Below are positions 18,219 to 27,316 of a DNA stretch of 64,000 nucleotides, in pieces. Origin of the DNA: Flectobacillus rivi (GTDB lineage Bacteria; Bacteroidota; Bacteroidia; Cytophagales; Spirosomataceae). The stretch is from the NCBI RefSeq assembly GCF_030056655.1, contig NZ_JASHIE010000015.1, positions 62,001 through 126,000 on the forward strand. Reading direction: 5' to 3'. The notes beneath the pieces are model-generated. The model made no database searches and was not told the origin of the DNA. It was given only the letters and a program-made list of their open reading frames with translations. The first letter of the stretch is position 1, and every line of letters starts with the position of its first letter. Made by a program: the position numbers and the translations under genes.

Positions 18219-19247
18219 TTATGGCAAATTCAACAAGAAACCTATGGTAAAGTTGGCATCCCAATCAAACACAAACTTTTTACATCCCGTTGTTTCGGCA
18301 ACAGCTTTGTAGATATTCAACCCAGCTTTTGACTTAGCATTATCTAGTTTATAAGCCGAAGGAGCATCCAATACGGTATAACGTTCGGTTCCTTTGCGAA
18401 CGTCTTTAGCCAATTCGAATGGTACACCACCAATGATAAAACACGTTTCACGGTTTGCAGAAGGAATTTGCTTTGACTTAGCAGAGATTTCTTTTGCTAC
18501 GGCTTCATCATCAATACTATTTTGAAAATACTTCGCACCATAAGATTCTAAAGAACGAATAGCAGAACCTTCATGCCAAGAAATCTTGGTATTGGCCGAG
18601 CCGATATCAACCACGAAAGAGTTATCTGCAAATTCTTTTGGCTGAACCACTTTCAAGCCTAAGACACCTTCTTGTTCTGGAGTTACAGTATTAACATAGT
18701 AATTGAGCGATTTGAGTGCTTTAATAATACGTTGAGTAATCTCTGCTTTCAAAGCTCCCGAGCTAACGACAAAATGAATTTCTTTGCCTCCAACACCGTA
18801 ATCTAGCATATTTCCAATGTACTTTTTCAAACCAGTTCGTACATCTTCATCGGTAGCCATATTCTCAGTTACAAGGCTATTACCAAATTCGGCTTTTTCA
18901 AGCTTCCAGTTTTTATCTTTATCGATACGAACAATAAATGAGTTAAAACCACTTGCTCCTAACTCTACCACACCTTTGAGCTTACCAGCAATCGGTACAG
19001 GTGCTGTATAGTCAAAAGAGGCTTTGGCAGTTGAAGTAGCCTCATCGTTACTGTTGCTACTTGCTTCGCTCGAACTTTGTTCTTCGGCAGGCAAAGTGCT
19101 AGAAGTTGTCGATGCTGTTTGAGTCGAATCTGTTGTTTTAAATTTTTTGAGTAACTCCTGTCCTCCCAACTTAGAGAATCCAAAATAAAAAGCCGCTACT
19201 ACAAGGGCTGTGATAATCAATCTACCAGCTACTGTAAGACGTTGCAT
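18219..19247 (-). CDS. Membrane-anchored protein with Ppx/GppA-like (actin-fold) domain
   Basis: This 342-residue protein has a hydrophobic segment at residues about 8-27, then a Ser/Thr/Gln-rich linker (35-75) and a domain of about 265 residues. The domain shows two phosphate-loop-like motifs of the ASKHA superfamily: GVVELGASGFNSFIVRID and, 120 residues later, FVVDIGSANTKISW. It also has a glycine-rich IIGGVPFELA stretch. Their spacing resembles Ppx/GppA exopolyphosphatases, but the usual Gly-Gly-Gly-Ser phosphate loop is altered. The anchor has Arg before it and Lys after it, so topology is uncertain; a periplasmic position would be odd for an ATP- or polyphosphate-using fold. Function is not assigned. 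An 8-bp hairpin (19291-19308) lies upstream. Confidence 0.7.
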   Translation of the reverse strand: MQRLTVAGRLIITALVVAAFYFGFSKLGGQELLKKFKTTDSTQTASTTSSTLPAEEQSSSEASSNSNDEATSTAKASFDYTAPVPIAGKLKGVVELGASGFNSFIVRIDKDKNWKLEKAEFGNSLVTENMATDEDVRTGLKKYIGNMLDYGVGGKEIHFVVSSGALKAEITQRIIKALKSLNYYVNTVTPEQEGVLGLKVVQPKEFADNSFVVDIGSANTKISWHEGSAIRSLESYGAKYFQNSIDDEAVAKEISAKSKQIPSANRETCFIIGGVPFELAKDVRKGTERYTVLDAPSAYKLDNAKSKAGLNIYKAVAETTGCKKFVFDWDANFTIGFLLNLP

Positions 19248-19412
19248 AGGAATAAGGTTTTGATTTTGAAAAATATGAGCTTGTTGCCCAGTATTGTTTT
19301 ACAATACTACAAGATACATAATCGTTTGGCAAAGCTTTTAGTTTTTTCGGTTAAAAATAAAGATAGTTGGCCAAATGGTAGGCTGAATCCTTTTTTAAAC
19401 CCACACCTTATT

Positions 19413-20906
19413 TTACTCTTCCCACTCAAAACTACGGGTAACCGCTTTTTTCCAATAATGATATAATTTTTCACGCTGCTCAGCTGGCATATCTGGCTTC
19501 CAAGTGTGAGCTACGCCCCAGTTTTGCTTCAAATCATTCAAATCTTGCCAATATCCAACTGCCAAACCTGCCGCATAGGCAGCACCCAAAGCAGTGGTTT
19601 CGATCATAGCAGGACACACAACGGGTACATCTAGCATATCTGACTGAAACTGCATCAACATTTCGTTTACGACCATTCCACCATCAACACGTAATGATGA
19701 TATTTCGATTTTGGCATCTTTTTCCATGGATTCCAACACCTCCAATGTTTGAAATGCTGTAGCTTCCAATGCAGCACGGGCAATATGTCCTTTGTTGACA
19801 TAGCGTGTCAAACCTGCGATAATACCACGAGCGTCAGCTTTCCAATAAGGGGCATATAAACCCGAAAACGCTGGAACAAAGTAACATCCGCCGTTATCTT
19901 CTACTGATTTAGCGAGGTCTTCTATATCTGAGCTTTTTTCAATAATTCCTAGATTATCTCTTAACCATTGTACCAAAGCTCCCGTAATCGCCACCGAACC
20001 TTCCAAGGCATAATGTACAGGTTCTTTGCCAAATTGATAAGCAACTGTCGTCAATAATCCATGAGTTGAAGGCGTAGGCGTAGTTCCTGTATTGAGTAAC
20101 ATAAAACACCCTGTACCATAAGTATTTTTGGCTTCGCCAGCAGCAAAACAGGTTTGTCCAACCAAGGCAGCTTGCTGGTCGCCCAAATCACCTGCTACGG
20201 GCACACCCACCAATAAGCCTTTGGCCTCAGCATATACCTCGCTACTTGAGCGAATTTCTGGTAATATTTGCTTGGGAATATCTAAAATCGCTAATATTTC
20301 ATCATCCCATTGCATAGTATGGAGATTCATCAATTGGGTACGGCTGGCATTGGTTACGTCTGTAACGTGGATACCGCCATCGGTTCCACCTGTCAAATTC
20401 CAGATTACATAAGTGTCCATATTACCAAAAATGGCTTCTCCATTTTGTGCTGCTTCACGAAGTCCCTCTACATTATCCAACAACCATTTGATTTTCAGGC
20501 CACTAAAATAGGTAGCTAGAGGTAATCCTGTTTTTTCTCTAAAACAGTTTGCTCCTCTCGATGCTTCCAATTCTGCTACAGTATTTCCAACGCGCGTATC
20601 CTGCCAAACTAGGGCATTATAATAAGGTTCGCCAGTATGTTTATTCCAAATAACAGTAGTTTCACGTTGGTTTGTAATACCTACAGCAGCTAAATCATGT
20701 GGCGACAAATTAACCTTGCCCAATGCCAAACCAATGACTTCTTGTGTATTTTGCCAAATTTCGGTTGCATCGTGCTCTACCCATCCTGCTTGTGGATAAA
20801 TCTGTGCATGTTCTTTTTGACCAACCGAAATCATATTACCTTGTTTGTCAAAAATAATAAATCGCGTACTTGTTGTACCTTGGTCAATTGATCCTATGTA
20901 TTGCAT
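19413..20906 (-). CDS. glpK: Glycerol kinase
   Basis: This 497-residue protein is the length of typical GlpK. It phosphorylates glycerol to sn-glycerol 3-phosphate in the cytosol, trapping it for glycolysis or phospholipid synthesis. Seen are the FGGY-family phosphate loop SIDQGTTSTRFIIFD, the substrate-binding WNKHTGEPYYNALVWQDTR, GDQQAALVGQTCF, the YGTGCFMLLNTG segment and ALEGSVAITGALVQWLRDNL. It is not next to glpD or glpF here; a GlpF-type channel is encoded at 57292. It is preceded by about 270 bases without a gene. Confidence 0.97.
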   Translation of the reverse strand: MQYIGSIDQGTTSTRFIIFDKQGNMISVGQKEHAQIYPQAGWVEHDATEIWQNTQEVIGLALGKVNLSPHDLAAVGITNQRETTVIWNKHTGEPYYNALVWQDTRVGNTVAELEASRGANCFREKTGLPLATYFSGLKIKWLLDNVEGLREAAQNGEAIFGNMDTYVIWNLTGGTDGGIHVTDVTNASRTQLMNLHTMQWDDEILAILDIPKQILPEIRSSSEVYAEAKGLLVGVPVAGDLGDQQAALVGQTCFAAGEAKNTYGTGCFMLLNTGTTPTPSTHGLLTTVAYQFGKEPVHYALEGSVAITGALVQWLRDNLGIIEKSSDIEDLAKSVEDNGGCYFVPAFSGLYAPYWKADARGIIAGLTRYVNKGHIARAALEATAFQTLEVLESMEKDAKIEISSLRVDGGMVVNEMLMQFQSDMLDVPVVCPAMIETTALGAAYAAGLAVGYWQDLNDLKQNWGVAHTWKPDMPAEQREKLYHYWKKAVTRSFEWEE

Positions 20907-21117
20907 AGTTATTGTTAGGATTTAGGGCAACATTGTAACGTAGTCTATTGATACAATTCTCAAAAGCTATTTTTACGAATATCTTTTCACTTTATACCAA
21001 AGTCCTCAAAACAATCTTGCATTATTGATTATAATATATGGGAGACAGTTTGCTTATTTTTTCACAAAATAGTCATATTAAATCTTGCACACAATCAATT
21101 TCAAGGAATTAAAGCAC

Positions 21118-21158
21118 ACAAAAAAGCCTAGCTACTCATTGTAACTAGGCTTTTTTGT
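21118..21158 (-). terminator. Terminator of the TPR gene
   Basis: A 14-bp stem ACAAAAAAGCCTAG / CTAGGCTTTTTTGT with a 13-base loop is symmetric enough to act in both directions. The remaining bases of the gap to glpK show nothing else. Confidence 0.8.
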
Positions 21159-21173
21159 GGTGTTTTGTTGATA

Positions 21174-21908
21174 TTATTTAAAAAAGCCCACAGGGTCTTC
21201 TTTTTTGGCCATTAATTCTTGCACATAATTCAAATCAACAAAGCTTAAATCTAGCACTCGGCATTTGTGGAGATAATCCCAAGCCTTGTCGTAATGTTCT
21301 AACTGAAACTCTGCAATAGAATATTTGAGCCAAGCATTGGCATTAGTCGAATCTAGTTTTACTGATTTTTCTAACAAAGCCAAAGCATCGTCAATATCAT
21401 TGCAATCTTTCTTTTCTTTGAAACAAGCAACCTGAACCGTTGCCACGTCTACCATCAATACGGTATTATCGGGCGAAAGCGATAAGCCTTTCCTCAAAAA
21501 TGCAGCTGATTGTTCAAAATTGTTGCGTTGGTAACTAATCGAACCTAAGCCCCAATACACATCCATATTGTTGGGATTGAGCAAATAAGCTAGATTAAAT
21601 CGATAAGTAGCAGTATCCAATAGTCCTTCACTCAGATACTCCCAACCACGTTCGGCAAAAAACTTACTAGCTTCTTCTTTAGTCGAAAAATTCGTAACAC
21701 ATTGCTCTACAAAGTCTGCATTCTTAACGAGTTGCTTTTGTAAGGTCTCTCTACTTCCAAAAAGGGGTAAATAACGGACATCCTGACTGTCGAGATTTGC
21801 AGTTTCTTTCTTAGTAATCTGCCTCGAGCTAGCTAATTGAGCTACTTCTGTTTGGGCAAAAGCCTGAACGGTCGAACTCAAAATGAAAAAATAAAGTAAC
21901 TTTCTCAT
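21174..21908 (-). CDS. Secreted TPR-repeat protein
   Basis: The ATG at 21908 gives 244 residues with a clean signal peptide (MRKLLYFFILSSTVQAFAQ); a GTG start six codons upstream is less likely. Residues about 85-230 hold TPR-like helical pairs (TYRFNLAYLLNPNNMDVYWG, AAFLRKGLSLSPDNTVLMV, ALLEKSVKLDSTNANAWLKY). It is probably a periplasmic scaffold. No neighbour suggests a partner. It ends at the terminator 21118-21158. Confidence 0.75.
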   Translation of the reverse strand: MRKLLYFFILSSTVQAFAQTEVAQLASSRQITKKETANLDSQDVRYLPLFGSRETLQKQLVKNADFVEQCVTNFSTKEEASKFFAERGWEYLSEGLLDTATYRFNLAYLLNPNNMDVYWGLGSISYQRNNFEQSAAFLRKGLSLSPDNTVLMVDVATVQVACFKEKKDCNDIDDALALLEKSVKLDSTNANAWLKYSIAEFQLEHYDKAWDYLHKCRVLDLSFVDLNYVQELMAKKEDPVGFFK

Positions 21909-22015
21909 AAGTGGTGGTAAACGCACTCTCTATCAAAAAAATAAAATTTCGAGCTTTCTAATTTAGCCTTTTAGATGAAATGTAATTAGGTCTCTGCTGA
22001 GATTTTATTCCAAAT

Positions 22016-22060
22016 TACAAAAAAATAAGGAACTACACTAGTGTGTCGCTCCTTATTTTA
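22016..22060 (-). terminator. Terminator of the DEAD-box helicase gene
   Basis: AAAATAAGGA (22022-22031) pairs with TCCTTATTTT (22050-22059). The loop itself contains a perfect ACACTAGTGT palindrome. A T run follows on the minus strand. Confidence 0.75.
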
Positions 22061-22080
22061 ACGCATAGAATACCAGTTTA

Positions 22081-23460
22081 TTATCTACGCTTTGTATTTC
22101 TTCTTGAAGAACTCCCTCCTGCCTTTGCACCAAAGCTACCATTTTTCGGGCCTTTACCTCCTGCTACAATCTTTTTCTTTTGGCGTTCCTGCTTCTCTTT
22201 ACTTTTTACTTTAATATCTTTTTTCTCATGAAAAGCTCCCTTAAAAGTAGGGTCTTCCTTCTTACGCTGAGCATCTATTTCACGAAGCATTTCTTGATTT
22301 TCGATAAATGGTGTTTGCTCAATGGTCAAGCCTTCTGGTAACTCATAGCGAGGAATCTGCATTTTGATGATTTTCTCAATCTTCTTAACGTGATATTCTT
22401 CGGCAATGGTCATGAAAGTAATAGCCTCACCTGTTTGGTTGGCACGACCCGTACGACCAATTCGATGCACATAATCTTCATAAATGATAGGAACATCAAA
22501 ATTAATTACGTGACTCACCATCTGAATATCAATCCCTCTTGCTGCTACGTCGGTGGCTACCAATACCTGAATATTTCCTTCACGGAAATCATCCATTGAA
22601 TTGATACGGGTATTTTGCCCCTTATTGGCATGTATTACTCGGATTCTATCTTCAGGAACGACTTTTCTAGCCAAGAATTTAAAGATATTATCTGCTACTT
22701 CTTTACTTCTACAAAATACAATCACACGGTTGAAACGCTCCGAATCGGTCATCAATAACCCTAAAAGATTGATTTTGGTTTTGAAGTTGGGTAGTTCGTA
22801 CAATATCTGATTAACCATTTCAGCTGTAGTAGCCTGGGGGCTTACTTCAACTTTTTTGGGAAACTCCAAAAACTCATGCGATAGGTTTTCTACACGTGGT
22901 GGGAATGTAGCAGAAAACAATAGATTTTGGCGTTTCTTAGAAGGAATTACCTCCAAAATACTACGAATTTGTGGCATAAAGCCCATATCCATCATTTTGT
23001 CGGCTTCGTCAAGTACGAGCGTTTTAAGCTCTTTTACTCCCAACTCTCCCTTAAGGTAAATATCCATAAAGCGCCCTGGTGTGGCCACCAAAATGTCAAC
23101 GCCTGCTTTGATAGTCTCAATTTGCGTCTTCGGACCTAACCCTCCATAAATTGCCACGTGACGAATATCCGTGTAAGTGGCTAATTGAGTAATAGTCGCG
23201 TCTATTTGCATCACCAATTCACGAGTAGGTGCCAATATCAATACGCGTGGGTGCATACCTTGTGCATATTTGATTTTCATCAATATTGGTAACAAATATG
23301 CTGCTGTTTTACCCGTACCCGTTTGTGCGATTCCTAATACATCATGCCCTGACATTACCAATGGAATAGCCTGTTCCTGAATCGGACTTGGGGTCTCGTA
23401 TCCAGCATCGGCAATGGCATTGAGTAATTGTCTATTTAAATCAAATTCTTCGAAAGTCAT
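22081..23460 (-). CDS. DEAD-box ATP-dependent RNA helicase
   Basis: The ATG at 23460 gives 459 residues and places the Q motif (FDLN...TPSPIQEQAIP) properly; a start eight codons upstream is possible. Motif I AQTGTGKT is at 45-52, Ia PTRELV, DEAD 151-154, SAT 183-185 and motif VI HRIGRTGR 332-339. The last about 70 residues are a Lys/Gly/Arg-rich tail typical of RhlE-like helicases that dock on structured RNA. The likely roles are ribosome assembly, RNA decay or cold adaptation. A -7 box (minus-strand TAACTTTGC at 23539-23531) lies about 70 bases upstream. Confidence 0.95.
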   Translation of the reverse strand: MTFEEFDLNRQLLNAIADAGYETPSPIQEQAIPLVMSGHDVLGIAQTGTGKTAAYLLPILMKIKYAQGMHPRVLILAPTRELVMQIDATITQLATYTDIRHVAIYGGLGPKTQIETIKAGVDILVATPGRFMDIYLKGELGVKELKTLVLDEADKMMDMGFMPQIRSILEVIPSKKRQNLLFSATFPPRVENLSHEFLEFPKKVEVSPQATTAEMVNQILYELPNFKTKINLLGLLMTDSERFNRVIVFCRSKEVADNIFKFLARKVVPEDRIRVIHANKGQNTRINSMDDFREGNIQVLVATDVAARGIDIQMVSHVINFDVPIIYEDYVHRIGRTGRANQTGEAITFMTIAEEYHVKKIEKIIKMQIPRYELPEGLTIEQTPFIENQEMLREIDAQRKKEDPTFKGAFHEKKDIKVKSKEKQERQKKKIVAGGKGPKNGSFGAKAGGSSSRRNTKRR

Positions 23461-23530
23461 AACTTGTAACTTACTGATTCGCAAGCTGTTTTTCTTTTGT
23501 CGCTCGCCTCAGCCAATTTTTTTGTGAACT

Positions 23531-23539
23531 GCAAAGTTA
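23531..23539 (-). promoter_or_regulatory. Probable -7 promoter element of the helicase gene
   Basis: On the minus strand the sequence reads TAACTTTGC, a full match to the Bacteroidota -7 consensus. The -33 region is less clear. The leader would be about 65 bases. Confidence 0.5.
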
Positions 23540-23591
23540 CGGAAAAGTCTTGCCATCACCCAGTTTTTTCAGAAACTATCTGATTAATCGT

Positions 23592-24842
23592 CTATTTCTG
23601 AGCAACTTCTGGCAAAGCTTTTAGGCGTAAATAACACACTCGCAACACATAGATAAGGGTTATTACAAATGCCCATTGCAGAAGATATTCTAAGGCATAA
23701 CCCGCATTCGATAATTTTGTAAAACTATCAAAAACTGGATTGTTGTGATATACATATACAAATGGTTCGACAATCAGAAGGAAGTTGAGCAACAACAAAA
23801 CAAACAAGAATTTACCATCTTTATGTTGCCACAACTCAAATACAATGACGACTAAGTAAATAAACATATAATACGCCATCGCACTTGGCAAAAACAACTG
23901 CATCAAACCATAAGTTAGGATAAATAACAATGGAAATGCTTGTACGAAAGACTTATTTCTAACGCTAAAACCAATCCATGTGGCTAGTGGCAAAAATAGC
24001 CCAAGCCCCAGCCAGTTCATTTTGGTGATATTGACACTAGCACCAATCAAAGGACGCAAAACAGAAAATAAGTTGGGAGAATATGGGTCTTCGGTATGTT
24101 TAATCAACATCAAAAAATCCCAACCAACTAAGTAATAGAGCAAAGCCAAACTTGGAATGCCAACCACAGCCATACTCAGAATAAACTTAAATTTATCTTT
24201 AATCAAGAAAAATAGTGGGAATAGGAAAAACGCTACCGTTACTTTTAAGCAAAGTAATGACAACGCAAACATCAAACCCATACGAAAATCGCTATTAGAT
24301 TTTTTCCAAATCATTAAGGCTCCTAAAGCAAAACCCCACAACCAAATATCTTCTTGACCACCCAACAAACATATAATGATTGGGGCTGGTAACATCAAAT
24401 AGTGAAGCAGTTTGGCATAAGCCTCTGATGATACAGTTTGATAATGTTTATAAGTCAACCACACACAGATTAACTCTCCCACCATCATCAAGGCGACAAT
24501 CGAACTAGCATGGTCTACAATCAATAGAGGTAGGGCAATAATATAAGAAAAAATAGGGGCATGAAATGACCAAAAGTCACGATAGACCAAATCGAGATGC
24601 ACTGCGTGAGAGGCTTTGTAATAAAAAAAGGGAACATCGCCTCGTGGTTCTTCTTTGAGAATCACAAAAACTAAAATAAATGGAATAATACGTGTTAAAA
24701 CTACCAAAGCACTAACTACTCCTATTTGATTTTGAGTGAGCCATGTTTGAAAGCTTGCATATTTTTTCCATAAAATATATTGGGCAACAAACGCCAAACT
24801 CATTGCAATGAGCTTGGCAATAAATACTTCGATAATTGGCAT
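23592..24842 (-). CDS. Polytopic membrane protein, GT-C glycosyltransferase-like
   Basis: This 416-residue protein has roughly ten hydrophobic segments. An early loop has an acidic pair (GDVPFFYYKASHAVHLDLVYRDFW) followed by HAPIFSYIIALPLL, a layout like the catalytic first loop of GT-C mannosyltransferases (DUF2029/PMT-like). The gene starts 22 bases after the acyltransferase stop, so the two are almost surely one transcript acting on the same surface glycan or lipid. Substrate and even activity are inferred. It could instead be a flippase-like or wholly uncharacterised membrane protein. Confidence 0.65.
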   Translation of the reverse strand: MPIIEVFIAKLIAMSLAFVAQYILWKKYASFQTWLTQNQIGVVSALVVLTRIIPFILVFVILKEEPRGDVPFFYYKASHAVHLDLVYRDFWSFHAPIFSYIIALPLLIVDHASSIVALMMVGELICVWLTYKHYQTVSSEAYAKLLHYLMLPAPIIICLLGGQEDIWLWGFALGALMIWKKSNSDFRMGLMFALSLLCLKVTVAFFLFPLFFLIKDKFKFILSMAVVGIPSLALLYYLVGWDFLMLIKHTEDPYSPNLFSVLRPLIGASVNITKMNWLGLGLFLPLATWIGFSVRNKSFVQAFPLLFILTYGLMQLFLPSAMAYYMFIYLVVIVFELWQHKDGKFLFVLLLLNFLLIVEPFVYVYHNNPVFDSFTKLSNAGYALEYLLQWAFVITLIYVLRVCYLRLKALPEVAQK

Positions 24843-24864
24843 ACGATATGATTTGCTCTAAGGA

Positions 24865-26052
24865 CTAGTGACCAAACTTTACCTTTAAAGCTAATAGTTT
24901 TTGTTCTAAAAAGTGGAAAGATAAACTTGCTACAGCAACCGTCAAACCGATGGTTAGCCCATACATAACCAAGTTATACACACCCAACGACCATGTATGT
25001 TGATAAGGCTGCAAAAGGTTCATGATAGCAACGTTGATAGCAATATGATAGATGTAAAGTCCATAGGAAATCTTACCCAAATAAGATACCACAGATTGCT
25101 CAAGATTTATAATCGACTGAGGATTTACGGCAACATTAACGATAAAATAGCAGAAGAAAACACTTAATAATTCAAGATTTATTCCCTTAAACTCGTAGCC
25201 AGAAATAATAATTGTTAATAAAATACCATAAACTACAAATTGTACTTTTCTCTGAAATAGAAATGCTAGAATTGAGTGCTTGGTAAATACTAAATAAGCT
25301 CCTACTCCACCCATAACCATCATCATAATACGAAATTGGCTGAAGAAGAAAAAGACATACCTAGGCAATTCGGCGATGGTATTATTGGTAAAAAAGAAAA
25401 AGTAAATCAAGAAGATAGAGGCTGTCCCTAGTATAAAAATAGCAATAATACCGAATCTTGCCTTCCAAGAATTAGCACGAATCAACCAAGGCCAGAGATA
25501 ATAAAATTGCTCTTCGACACCAATAGACCATGTTTGTGAACACAGATAGGGTAACTCGTAAAAAATAAAGCTAAGGTTCGGCAAAATCATCATCAATAAT
25601 GACAAGCGAGGCCAAAATGCTTCTGCATTACTTAATACCTCCGCAGCCGATTGCCAATAAAAGAGCTTGAAATGTGGTAAAACTAAGGTTCCTAAAAGTA
25701 CAATGATGTAATAAATAGGCCATATACGAAGCACACGACGAACATAGAAGTTCTTGATATTGATAGTATTATTTTTACTTTTTTCACTAAGCAATAAATA
25801 AGTAATCAAAAAACCGCTAAGCACAAAAAACAAACCTACTCCCTGCTTTCCTGCATGCTTAACAATATGATTTGAATATAAATTAGGCAAACCAAAAGCA
25901 GCTTTTGCTTGCTCGATATGATGTATCAACACACTGAAAGCCGCTATAAACCGTACTCCGTTAAGATTAGGAAAATATACTGATTTGGATTTTTCCGTGT
26001 TAGGTACTGATGTCGATGCCGAAACTGTTTCTGATAAGCGATTTTTAGCCAT
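24865..26052 (-). CDS. Acyltransferase 3 family (OafA/YrhL-like) membrane protein
   Basis: This 395-residue protein shows the acyltransferase-3 signature LNGVRFIAAFSVLIHHIEQ near residue 29 (His pair), GVGLFFVLSGFLITYLLL, FYVRRVLRIWPIYYI and SIGVEEQFYYLWPWL, with about ten membrane helices. The family transfers acetyl or succinyl groups from acyl-CoA to sugars of O-antigen, exopolysaccharide or peptidoglycan in the inner membrane. It is first in a two-gene operon with the GT-C-like protein and has an excellent Bacteroidota promoter upstream (26120-26150). Confidence 0.92.
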   Translation of the reverse strand: MAKNRLSETVSASTSVPNTEKSKSVYFPNLNGVRFIAAFSVLIHHIEQAKAAFGLPNLYSNHIVKHAGKQGVGLFFVLSGFLITYLLLSEKSKNNTINIKNFYVRRVLRIWPIYYIIVLLGTLVLPHFKLFYWQSAAEVLSNAEAFWPRLSLLMMILPNLSFIFYELPYLCSQTWSIGVEEQFYYLWPWLIRANSWKARFGIIAIFILGTASIFLIYFFFFTNNTIAELPRYVFFFFSQFRIMMMVMGGVGAYLVFTKHSILAFLFQRKVQFVVYGILLTIIISGYEFKGINLELLSVFFCYFIVNVAVNPQSIINLEQSVVSYLGKISYGLYIYHIAINVAIMNLLQPYQHTWSLGVYNLVMYGLTIGLTVAVASLSFHFLEQKLLALKVKFGH

Positions 26053-26119
26053 GAAGTTGTAATTTTTGCAACTTTAAAGTCAACTACTTAGCCGACCTTT
26101 TGCCTTTGGATAAGGTTTG

Positions 26120-26150
26120 CAAAATTATAGCTTCTCTAGCTAATCACAAA
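26120..26150 (-). promoter_or_regulatory. Bacteroidota-type promoter for the acyltransferase operon
   Basis: On the minus strand TTTG (26150-26147) is followed by exactly 19 bases and TAATTTTG (26127-26120). This matches the sigma-ABfr -33/-7 consensus and spacing exactly. The predicted leader is about 60 bases. Confidence 0.7.
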
Positions 26151-26188
26151 CGAAGGATTGAATTATTTAGGGAAGGGCTTTTTCCATA

Positions 26189-26221
26189 AAAAAGCGAGAG
26201 ACAAGTTACTGTCTCTCGCTT
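26189..26221 (-). terminator. Terminator of the PspA-like operon
   Basis: A perfect 12-bp stem AAGCGAGAGACA / TGTCTCTCGCTT has a 6-base loop and TTTTTT on the minus-strand side. Confidence 0.85.
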
Positions 26222-26228
26222 GGGTAAT

Positions 26229-27239
26229 TTATTCTAACAAACCTTTATATCCTGAATCCTTCGCAGGAGGAATATGTGGTGTTGAAGAACCAGTGCTTGG
26301 TGACGAATCCAGACTGATCAATTTGAACTCACCGCTATTGTAAGCTTCAAGCATGGCTTGACCTTTGTCGGTCAAAATACCATTTTGAATATCTACACCA
26401 TTGATAAAGTCCATTGACAAATCCATCGCGCGCTTCATTTCTCCTAGTTTCTTACTCATATCGTCTTGGATATATTCCATCGACTCATCGAAGTAGAATT
26501 TTTTATCAGGATTTCCTTTAAAAATACTAATAGCGGTTTTCAAGGCATTCGAGCTACTTTTTACGATTTCGTATTCAGCCTCTTTCAATTTTACCTTGAT
26601 TTCGGTCTCCTTAATAATATAATCTGCCGATGATTGTACCTTCTCCATGAAGCTCAATACAGTCTTCATGTTACGTTGTAAAGGCAACAACTTCTCATTC
26701 ATTTCTTGCAAACCAGCCCCTTCAATCGTTGCCAACGAGGCAGCTTCTCTCATACCAGGCTTATCAATCATGGTATTTGCCTTATTAGCCTCAGCGAATT
26801 TTTGCTTGATTTGGTCATTGTTCTCATTGATTTTCTTATTCAATTTAACCAACTGACCTGCCAAAATATCGATTTGACCAGACATTTTTTGACGCTTTTC
26901 TTTCAAATCTTCGATATAGATTTTCATGATTGCGATAGGGTCTAGTTGAATCACCAAACCTGCAATTTTGCGCATCGTAGTTTTGAACAAGAAAAATGCC
27001 GCTGTACGAACATCTTTGCTCGTTATCAAAAACACAAACAAACCTAATACCGCCAACAAAGCGCCCAGATAAAGCGTATTTTCAGTTACCTTAATCAAAA
27101 ACTCAACAATCTTGTTGAAGTAATACAAGCCCACCGCTCCTGCTGCGCCTAAGAACAACAATGAGGTGACACCTTCGGGTTTACTCCAAAATGATTTCTG
27201 GGGAGCATCACCTCCTCCTATTTGTGATAAATCTGCCAT
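26229..27239 (-). CDS. Two-TM coiled-coil protein, PspA/IM30-like
   Basis: This 336-residue protein has two hydrophobic segments (residues about 27-48 and 56-74), then an almost wholly helical region of about 220 residues. The stretch IQLDPIAIMKIYIEDLKEKRQKMSGQIDILAGQLVKLNKKI recalls the start of PspA/Vipp1 coiled coils, and heptad patterns continue to residue about 285. The C-terminal 30 residues are Ser/Pro-rich. It is the second gene of an operon with the coiled-coil protein at 27317. A membrane-stress or scaffold role is possible but inferred; no member with known function was recognised. Confidence 0.65.
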   Translation of the reverse strand: MADLSQIGGGDAPQKSFWSKPEGVTSLLFLGAAGAVGLYYFNKIVEFLIKVTENTLYLGALLAVLGLFVFLITSKDVRTAAFFLFKTTMRKIAGLVIQLDPIAIMKIYIEDLKEKRQKMSGQIDILAGQLVKLNKKINENNDQIKQKFAEANKANTMIDKPGMREAASLATIEGAGLQEMNEKLLPLQRNMKTVLSFMEKVQSSADYIIKETEIKVKLKEAEYEIVKSSSNALKTAISIFKGNPDKKFYFDESMEYIQDDMSKKLGEMKRAMDLSMDFINGVDIQNGILTDKGQAMLEAYNSGEFKLISLDSSPSTGSSTPHIPPAKDSGYKGLLE

Positions 27240-27316
27240 TAGTTTAATTGGTTTTGGTTAATTTCTATTCGTACACAGTCACACTGAGACACGAGTAATT
27301 TAAAAGTTTAGAAGCC

